Source: Leclercia adecarboxylata (GTDB lineage Bacteria > Pseudomonadota > Gammaproteobacteria > Enterobacterales > Enterobacteriaceae). From it: DNA of 64,000 nucleotides. The stretch is from assembly GCF_023639785.1 (NCBI RefSeq), contig NZ_CP098325.1:1-64000 (forward strand), written 5' to 3'. Of this stretch, positions 56,986 to 64,000 are shown one piece after another. A model generated the notes under the pieces. It searched no databases. It was not told the DNA's origin and saw only the letters and a list, made by a program, of their open reading frames with translations. A program made the translations under genes and the position numbers. The stretch's first letter is position 1, and each line of letters opens with the position of its first letter.

Positions 56986-57641
56986 GCGCCAATCCCGCCA
57001 CCGATCACCGCCAGCGCATGACGGACGATCTGCTCAGGCGAAAGAGCGCGTAACCTCTCGTCATTCCGCATCCGGGAAAAGGGCACCAGCACCAGGCTTA
57101 ACAGGGTGGTGAACAGCAGTTCTGGCGCCAGGCTGGGGTTCAGTTTGCCCTCCTGCTGCCAGCGGGCGACGGTATTCAGCGTCGCCTGATATTTTTCGTC
57201 GCCAAACCGGGCCTGCAGATGCGCACGCAGCACCGGCATTTCACCAATCACCTCCTGCATCCACAGCGGTGCGAACCAGTGATGTTCAACGGCCAGTTCG
57301 GCCAGCTTCTCAACCATTAACGTCAGGGCAGTCACCGGATCGTCCGGGTGGGCGCTGAAAAGGGTGGCGATGGCGCTGCGAAGCGGCAAAAAGCGCTCCT
57401 CGATCATCGCGTCGAGCAGCTGCTCCCGGGAGTTGAAGTAGTAGTGCAGCATCGCCGGCGTTACGCCTGCCTCTCTGGCGATGGCGTTGAGCGAGGTGCG
57501 GGCAATCCCCTGACGGGCAAAGAGATCCAGGGCGATATCCAGCAGCTGTTCCCGGCTGGTGGCATTGGGTTTGCTCCCGCGCGGGCGACCGGGGCGGCGG
57601 GCCTGTGGCGTGACGTCGGAATTATCTTTATGTGCTGACAT
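56982..57641 (-). CDS. TetR-family repressor
   Basis: 219 residues; N-terminal [55 protein letters not shown], preceded by a basic arm [13 protein letters not shown]-terminal ligand domain poorly conserved, as usual. Divergent from the MFS exporter across 78 bases with an AT-rich palindrome, the arrangement of a local efflux repressor. Confidence 0.92.
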   Translation of the reverse strand: MSAHKDNSDVTPQARRPGRPRGSKPNATSREQLLDIALDLFARQGIARTSLNAIAREAGVTPAMLHYYFNSREQLLDAMIEERFLPLRSAIATLFSAHPDDPVTALTLMVEKLAELAVEHHWFAPLWMQEVIGEMPVLRAHLQARFGDEKYQATLNTVARWQQEGKLNPSLAPELLFTTLLSLVLVPFSRMRNDERLRALSPEQIVRHALAVIGGGIGA

Positions 57642-57680
57642 GCGCGGGGGATCCCTTGACCTGATTCATAACTTCATTAA

Positions 57681-59225
<1,545 letters not shown>

Positions 59226-59336
59226 CGATTCGGCTATTTGTTGCGAGTCGCTTTCCGAATTTGAACGCTTTGGCTTGTCTTCCTCACAGGCGTTAGCGCA
59301 TGCTTTGGCCTGGTCAATAAACCAGCAGAGGTTGCG

Positions 59337-59597
59337 ATGGAACGTAAGGCAAAAGTGATCAAAAAGGGACGAAATCAGGCGGTTATCCTGCCTGATGAAT
59401 TCGCGTTTGATACGGACAGTGTGTACATCCGGCGGGATGAAGAGGGGAATGTTGTTCTGAGGGCAATGTCAGAGAAAGAACGCCACAGAGAGCATTTTTT
59501 GCGTTTATTGAGGCAGACTCATTTTCCTGATTCGTTCCTGAGCAAGGAAGAGCGCAATCAGAGCTATACAACAAGAGATCCCTTTGAAGGGTTATAA
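59337..59597 (+). CDS. vapB: VapB-type antitoxin
   Basis: 86 residues with an AbrB/SpoVT-like N-terminal DNA-binding swapped hairpin (AKVIKKGRNQAVILPDEFAFDTDSVYIRRDEEGNVVL) and a C-terminal toxin-binding tail ending in YTTRDPFEGL. It should neutralise VapC and autorepress the pair. vapC starts 3 bases later. An imperfect stem AGCGATTCG/CGAGTCGCT lies upstream at 59224-59252 and may be an exporter 3' hairpin or an operator. Confidence 0.92.
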   Translation: MERKAKVIKKGRNQAVILPDEFAFDTDSVYIRRDEEGNVVLRAMSEKERHREHFLRLLRQTHFPDSFLSKEERNQSYTTRDPFEGL

Positions 59598-59600
59598 ACG

Positions 59601-59999
59601 ATGCTGCATATGCTAGATACTAACATAGTCAGCCACCTCGTAAGGCAACACCCCAGCGTGGTTAATCACTATTCTCAAATAGCGCCAGAAGATATGTGTA
59701 TTTCAAGCGTAACGGAGGCTGAACTGCTTTATGGCGTCGCCAAAAAGCAAAGTCATGCATTGCATGAAACCATATCGGCCTTTCTGAAAACCATCACCAT
59801 CTGCGACTGGGACAGTGACGCCGCGGCAATATACGGCAAGCTACGTGCCGATATGGAAAAGCGCGGGAAAGTCATGGGTGATCTCGATCAGTTGATCGCA
59901 GCGCATGCGCTCAGCAGGGGAACGACGATTGTGACTAACGATCGGGCCTTTGGGATGGTGCAGGAACTGAAAGTCGAAGACTGGACTACCGCAGCCTGA
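59601..59999 (+). CDS. vapC: VapC toxin, PIN-domain ribonuclease
   Basis: 132-residue PIN-domain endonuclease; enteric VapC proteins cut initiator tRNA. Acidic metal-binding residues are D6 (MLDTN), E41 (TEAELL), D96 (LDQLIAAHAL) and D114 (VTNDRAF), all present, so the toxin looks active. Follows vapB by 3 bases; a REP element follows 7 bases after the stop. Confidence 0.93.
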   Translation: MLHMLDTNIVSHLVRQHPSVVNHYSQIAPEDMCISSVTEAELLYGVAKKQSHALHETISAFLKTITICDWDSDAAAIYGKLRADMEKRGKVMGDLDQLIAAHALSRGTTIVTNDRAFGMVQELKVEDWTTAA

Positions 60000-60006
60000 G
60001 CCTCTC

Positions 60007-60034
60007 GCCCGGTGGCGCTACGCTTACCGGGCCT
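60007..60034. repeat. REP-like palindrome after vapC
   Basis: GCCCGGTGGCGCTACGCTTA followed by CCGGGCCT; arms GCCCGGT/ACCGGGC. Opposite orientation to the copy at 17751. Confidence 0.8.
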
Positions 60035-60167
60035 GGAACACTCCGGCACATAGTCACCCGGAAAAACCTGCATATAACTTATCCTTCTTATTGATTCCTT
60101 TTCGTTTTTTAACCTGCCGCTGGGTTGCCGATATAGTCGATAAAACATTTATCAAAAGGACTGACCG

Positions 60168-60971
60168 GTGAAACTTCGATTGGGTGCGCTTCTACTCGCT
60201 GGCCTGCTGCTGGCGGGCTGTGACCAAGGCGGCAGCGATGCTAAACACATTAAAGTGGGCGTGATTAACGGCGCTGAACAGGACGTGGCGGAAGTCGCCA
60301 AAAAAGTGGCGAAAGAGAAGTTCGGCCTCGACGTCGAGCTGGTGGGTTTTAGCGGCTCGCTGCTGCCAAACGACGCCACCAACCACGGCGAGCTGGATGC
60401 CAACGTGTTCCAGCATCGCCCGTTCCTGGCGGAAGACAACAAAGCGCACGGCTACAAGCTGGTGGCCGTGGGTAACACCTTTGTCTTTCCGATGGCGGGC
60501 TATTCCCGCAAGATAAAATCGGTGTCTGAACTTAAAGATGGCGCAACCATCGCCATTCCGAACGACCCGACCAACCTGGGCCGCGCGCTGTTGCTGCTGC
60601 AAAACGAAAAGCTGATTACCCTGAAGCCTGACGTGGGTCTGCTGCCGACGGCGCTGGATATCACCGCAAACCCAAAAAACCTCAACATTATGGAGCTGGA
60701 AGGGGCGCAGCTGCCGCGCGTGCTGGACGATCCGCAAGTGGATGTAGCGATTATCAGCACCACCTATCTCCAGCAAACCGGGCTATCCCCAGTGCACGAC
60801 AGCGTCTTTATCGAAGATAAAAACTCGCCGTACGTGAACATCGTGGTTACGCGGGAAGACAATAAAGATGCGGAAAACGTGAAGGAGTTTATCCAGTCGT
60901 ATCAGTCACCTGAAGTGGCGAAGGCGGCAGAGACCATCTTCAACGGCGGTGCTGTGCCGGGCTGGGAATAA
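60168..60971 (+). CDS. nlpA: Inner-membrane lipoprotein NlpA (MetQ family)
   Basis: 267-residue substrate-binding lipoprotein, paralogue of the methionine-binding MetQ, known as lipoprotein-28. The lipobox LLLAGC puts the lipidated Cys at 18; Asp at +2 is the inner-membrane retention signal. The body follows E. coli NlpA (KHIKVGVINGAEQDVAEVAKKVAKEKFGLDVELVGFSGSLLPNDA). The start is GTG at 60168 with AAGGA 8 bases upstream. No ABC transporter genes are adjacent. Confidence 0.95.
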   Translation: MKLRLGALLLAGLLLAGCDQGGSDAKHIKVGVINGAEQDVAEVAKKVAKEKFGLDVELVGFSGSLLPNDATNHGELDANVFQHRPFLAEDNKAHGYKLVAVGNTFVFPMAGYSRKIKSVSELKDGATIAIPNDPTNLGRALLLLQNEKLITLKPDVGLLPTALDITANPKNLNIMELEGAQLPRVLDDPQVDVAIISTTYLQQTGLSPVHDSVFIEDKNSPYVNIVVTREDNKDAENVKEFIQSYQSPEVAKAAETIFNGGAVPGWE

Positions 60972-61109
60972 AGTCATTATGCTGCGGCGAGCCGATCGCC
61001 GCATCCAGAAAGTAAGTTGGCCCAATCCCATCGCTGAATGCCCTTTTGACCACATTCTGCCGCTCCTCCTCCGGCTAAACTTTTTGCAACACAGACCGGA
61101 GAACAGCTC

Positions 61110-61889
61110 ATGAACATCACCCACATTCGTAACGCAACACAGCTCATTACCTACGCCGGAAAACGCTTTCTGATCGACCCGATGCTGGCACCCAAAGACG
61201 CATACCCCGGTTTCCCGGGCACCGCGCGGGAGGAAATCCGCAACCCGATGGTAGAGCTGCCCTGTGCGGTTGAAAGCCTGCTGGATGTCGATGCGGTTAT
61301 CGTGACCCACACTCATGACGATCACTGGGATCGGTATGCGATTGAACAGATCGCCAAAGACAAGCCGATCTTCGTGCAGAACGACAATGACGCGCAGCTA
61401 CTGCGCAGCCAGGGCTTTACGCACCTCACCGTGCTGACGGACAACAGCCGGTTTGGCGACATCCAGCTCACTAAAACCGATGGCGGCCAGCACGGTACCG
61501 ATCGTGCCTATGCGGTGCCGGAGCTGGCGGAGCGGCTGGGCGAAGCCTGCGGGGTGGTGTTTCGTCATCCTGATGAAAAGACGCTCTGCATTGTCGGGGA
61601 TACCCTCTGGCGCGAGTCGGTCGCGGCCGATCTGCAAAAACATCAGCCGGATGTGGTGGTGATCAATGCCGGTTACGCCCATGTAGTCGGTTTTGGGCCG
61701 ATCATCATGGGCCAGGAGGATGTGCTGAATATCCATTTCCTGCTACCGCAGGCGAAAATTGTGGCGGTTCATATGGAGGCCATCAACCACTGTCTGCTGA
61801 CCCGCAGCGCGTTGCGTCAATATGCAGAGGATAATCAGGTCAGCGAGGTGCTGAGCATTCCTGAGGACGGAGAATCCGTTATATTCTGA
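61110..61889 (+). CDS. Metallo-beta-lactamase-fold hydrolase
   Basis: 259 residues; the metal motif THTHDDHWD, a later Asp in IVGDTLW and terminal His in VHMEAINHC define the binuclear MBL fold, closest in style to UlaG/L-ascorbate-6-phosphate lactonase-like proteins. No signal peptide. 25 bases before the GlxA-type regulator, so likely cotranscribed and under its control. Substrate unknown. Confidence 0.85.
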   Translation: MNITHIRNATQLITYAGKRFLIDPMLAPKDAYPGFPGTAREEIRNPMVELPCAVESLLDVDAVIVTHTHDDHWDRYAIEQIAKDKPIFVQNDNDAQLLRSQGFTHLTVLTDNSRFGDIQLTKTDGGQHGTDRAYAVPELAERLGEACGVVFRHPDEKTLCIVGDTLWRESVAADLQKHQPDVVVINAGYAHVVGFGPIIMGQEDVLNIHFLLPQAKIVAVHMEAINHCLLTRSALRQYAEDNQVSEVLSIPEDGESVIF

Positions 61890-61914
61890 AGCAATCAGGG
61901 GAAAGGAGAGAACA

Positions 61915-62883
61915 ATGCCACTTACTAACGTCGCGATTGTCGCCGTGGACGGGTTTAGCCCGTTCCACTACTCCGTTCCCTGCATTCTGTTTGGCGATTC
62001 GGTTTCGAGTCAAAAGCGCTTTAACGTCACGATCTGCGCCGAAAAACCGGGGTTACTGACCTCGCCAGACGGCTTTGCGCTCAACGCAACGCAGGACTAT
62101 TCCGCTATCGGGCGGGGCGATATTGTGGTGGTGCCCTACTGGCAACACGTGCTGAATCGCCCACCGCAGACGCTGCTCGACAGGCTGGTGCAGGCAAGGG
62201 ACAACGGGGCGGAGATTGTCGGGCTCTGTCTGGGGTCGTTTGTTCTCGGATACGCAGGCATTCTCGACGGCAAACGGGCGGCTACACACTGGGAGTTCGA
62301 GCGCCAGTTTCAGACGCTTTTCCCGGACGTACAGCTCGATATCAACGCCCTTTACGTCGATGACGACCGCATCATTACCTCTGCCGGCACCGCCGCCGCG
62401 CTGGACTGCTGCCTGTATATTATCCGCCAGCGCTTCGGCGGCGCGGTGGCAAACCAGATTGCCCGGCGGATGATAGTGCCGCCCCACCGCGAGGGCGGAC
62501 AGGCGCAGTTTATTGCCCAGCCGGTGCCGGAAACCACCCGCGATGTACGGATTAACAACCTGATCGACTATCTCCAGCGTAATATCAGCCAGCCGCTGAG
62601 CCTGGATGCTCTGGCAGACAGCGTGGCGATGAGCCGCCGCACGTTGACCCGCCATTTTATGAAAGCCACCGGAATGAGCGTCAGCGAGTGGATCACCGCC
62701 GAACGCCTGCGGCGTAGCCAGCTGCTGCTGGAAAGCAGCAATCTGCCGATAGAGGCAGTGGCAGAGCAGGTGGGGTATCTCTCAGCCGTGACCTGGCGCC
62801 AGCAGTTTAAGGCCCGCTTTGGCGTCAGCCCGGCGGAGTGGCGTAAAACCTTTCGCACTCAGACCCAGGCCGGGCAAGCGTAG
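61915..62883 (+). CDS. GlxA-family AraC-type regulator
   Basis: 322 residues: N-terminal DJ-1/PfpI (GATase1-like) domain with GAEIVGLCLGSFVLGYAGILDGKRAATHW, C-terminal AraC HTH pair (LSLDALADSVAMSRRTLTRHFMKATGMSVSEWITAERL and LPIEAVAEQVGYLSAVTWRQQFKARFGVSPAEWRK). Cys in GLCLGS aligns with the nucleophile elbow. The last codons and the TAG stop lie inside a REP-like palindrome. Probably regulates the MBL-fold gene upstream. Confidence 0.9.
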   Translation: MPLTNVAIVAVDGFSPFHYSVPCILFGDSVSSQKRFNVTICAEKPGLLTSPDGFALNATQDYSAIGRGDIVVVPYWQHVLNRPPQTLLDRLVQARDNGAEIVGLCLGSFVLGYAGILDGKRAATHWEFERQFQTLFPDVQLDINALYVDDDRIITSAGTAAALDCCLYIIRQRFGGAVANQIARRMIVPPHREGGQAQFIAQPVPETTRDVRINNLIDYLQRNISQPLSLDALADSVAMSRRTLTRHFMKATGMSVSEWITAERLRRSQLLLESSNLPIEAVAEQVGYLSAVTWRQQFKARFGVSPAEWRKTFRTQTQAGQA

Positions 62884-62894
62884 CGCCTGCCGGC
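62867..62894. repeat. REP-like unit covering a stop codon
   Basis: AGGCCGGGCAAGCGTAGCGC followed by CTGCCGGC spans the final codons and stop of the GlxA-type gene and ends 3 bases before the convergent ATPase stop. Confidence 0.78.
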
Positions 62895-62896
62895 AT

Positions 62897-63985
62897 TTAC
62901 CCCAGCCGCGCCATCTTCGTCTCTCCCTCCGCCATCGACAGCTGATACAGCGAAAACGATCGCTGCTTCTCGATCAGGTTCGCCAGCTCCGGCGAGTGGC
63001 TGGTAAGCCAGATCTGCGAATAGCGGCTGGCCTCGGCAATCAGGCTCGCCAGGGCAGGCAGCATCTGCGGGTGCAGGCTGTTTTCCGGTTCGTTGAGGGC
63101 GATAAAGGCGGGTGGACGCGGGCTGAGCAGCGCCACCGCCAGGCACAGGAAACGCAGCGTGCCGTCGGAAAACTCCGCGGGCTCCAGGGGGCGGCTTAAG
63201 CCTTCGCGCTGCATCATCATTCGGAAACGCCCCCCCGTGTTATCGCTGTAAAACACGCATCCCGGGAACGCCTGGTCGAGGATACGCATCAGCAGCAGTT
63301 CGTCGCCAATCTCAACGATGGTCTGAAAAGCGGCCGCCAGGTTGGCGCCGTCGCTGGCCAGCACCGGGGAGCGGAACCCCACCTGCGGGGCGCGCATGGC
63401 GGAACCGGACGCGACGGAAAACTCATGATAAAAGCGCCAGTTACGCAGGGACTCGCGCATCTGCGACACCTCCGGGTAGAGGTGTGGCTCGCCAAGCTGC
63501 CCGAACACCGATTCGTTCTCATACAGGGTGCCGCTGTGGGTCACTTTCTCGTGGTGAACGTTATTCAGAAACACCGTCTGGTTTTTGCGCTGCATCAGAC
63601 GTGCGGAAGGGCGGCGCTGGTGGCCGCTCAGCCAGATGGACTCCTCTTTGATCACCGGATCGAGCTGAAACTGCGAGGGGTAGGGCAGTTTCTCAACAAA
63701 GCCCACCTGCAGTTCATACTCATATGTCTCTGTTTCCACCGCCAGATTCATGCGCCTGAGCTGGTCGCTGCGGGTTTTGCCCGCCCAGAACACCTTCAGA
63801 ATGCCGCCTTCATTCGCCAGCGCCTGGGAAAACTGCCCCTGCGCCGCGCTGTGCATCAGGTGGATAGCTTTATAGATATTGGATTTGCCAGTGCCGTTTG
63901 GGCCGAAAACAATGTTGAGTTGCTCCAGATCCAGCGACATGTCGCGAATCGAGCGGTAGTTCTGAATGTGCAGGGTGTTGATCAT
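62897..63985 (-). CDS. RecF-like AAA ATPase (AAA_21 family)
   Basis: 362-residue ATP-binding protein. Walker A VFGPNGTGKSN near residue 30 follows the characteristic IQNYRSIRDMSLDLEQLNI; Walker B/ABC-like elements are FSDGTLRFLCLAVALLSPRPPAFIALNEPENSLHP, and the H-loop is LTSHSPELANLIE. Such OLD/RecF-like ATPases occur in repair or defence; no partner nuclease or toxin is adjacent on the window side, and the upstream side is cut off at 64000. Confidence 0.88.
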   Translation of the reverse strand: MINTLHIQNYRSIRDMSLDLEQLNIVFGPNGTGKSNIYKAIHLMHSAAQGQFSQALANEGGILKVFWAGKTRSDQLRRMNLAVETETYEYELQVGFVEKLPYPSQFQLDPVIKEESIWLSGHQRRPSARLMQRKNQTVFLNNVHHEKVTHSGTLYENESVFGQLGEPHLYPEVSQMRESLRNWRFYHEFSVASGSAMRAPQVGFRSPVLASDGANLAAAFQTIVEIGDELLLMRILDQAFPGCVFYSDNTGGRFRMMMQREGLSRPLEPAEFSDGTLRFLCLAVALLSPRPPAFIALNEPENSLHPQMLPALASLIAEASRYSQIWLTSHSPELANLIEKQRSFSLYQLSMAEGETKMARLG

Positions 63986-64000
63986 CAGCGTACCCCTTTG

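Noticed and set aside
62897..63985. AAA ATPase as part of a phage-defence system
   Set aside because: The family includes OLD-type defence ATPases, but no nuclease, reverse transcriptase or toxin partner is adjacent and the upstream side is outside the window.

Overview
The window reads as a chromosome segment of an Enterobacteriaceae bacterium of the Enterobacter/Lelliottia/Leclercia type. It begins exactly at the GTG start of dnaA and carries, in the order known from Escherichia coli and Salmonella, dnaA-dnaN-recF-gyrB, yidA-dgoRKADT-yidR-yidQ-ibpA-ibpB-yidE, yidLKJHGF, emrD, tisB/istR, ivbL-ilvB-ilvN, yicN-nepI-yicL and yicS/nlpA. Genus is inferred only from this mosaic of gene order. No rRNA, tRNA, CRISPR array, transposase or prophage gene was found.

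Layout. (1) 1-6025: replication and repair block ending in gyrB. (2) 6122-13209: an acid-sugar catabolic island inserted between gyrB and yidA. It holds a UxuR/ExuR-type GntR regulator, an enolase-superfamily sugar-acid dehydratase, a polyol/hexonate dehydrogenase, an LgoD-like zinc dehydrogenase, an LDH2-type dehydrogenase and an MFS porter, with UxuR-like TGGTATACCA operators in the central promoter region. (3) 13367-19163: yidA and the D-galactonate operon dgoRKADT with DgoR-type operators. (4) 19215-23901: yidR, yidQ, the heat-shock pair ibpA/ibpB with sigma-32 promoter and ROSE RNA thermometer, and yidE. (5) 23911-30004: an AraC regulator, a sodium/solute symporter, a Cys-type sulfatase, two small membrane proteins and a full-length radical-SAM sulfatase-maturing enzyme, which together look like a sulfated-compound utilisation unit. 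(6) 30006-35150: D-serine deaminase dsdA with dsdC but no dsdX, emrD, a DMT exporter and an acetyltransferase.

(7) 35168-37400: the SOS-induced toxin tisB with its antisense RNA IstR, followed by an A+T-rich cassette of an unknown 237-residue protein, a 60-residue membrane protein and an orphan Hcp (type VI secretion tube protein). This is the most accessory-looking stretch and the best candidate for an undescribed system, a possible Hcp-delivered effector with its immunity protein. (8) 37508-39685: ivbL attenuator, ilvBN. (9) 39687-44090: deoxyribose cluster deoQ/deoKPX. (10) 44251-49632: periplasmic alpha/beta hydrolase, LysR, yicN, an SRPBCC protein, nepI, yicL. (11) 49760-55913: a beta-glucoside PTS operon (IIB-IIC-GH1-IIA-porin) with a divergent LacI repressor and a perfect palindromic operator. 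(12) 55948-63985: yicS, GNAT, TetR/DHA2 efflux pair, VapBC toxin-antitoxin, nlpA, a metallo-beta-lactamase-fold protein, a GlxA-type AraC regulator and a RecF-like AAA ATPase.

The common theme is sugar and sugar-acid acquisition: five carbon-source units, each with its own regulator and usually its own transporter, sit in a conserved core backbone, together with small stress modules (ibp, tisB/istR, vapBC). REP-like palindromes mark many gene borders.
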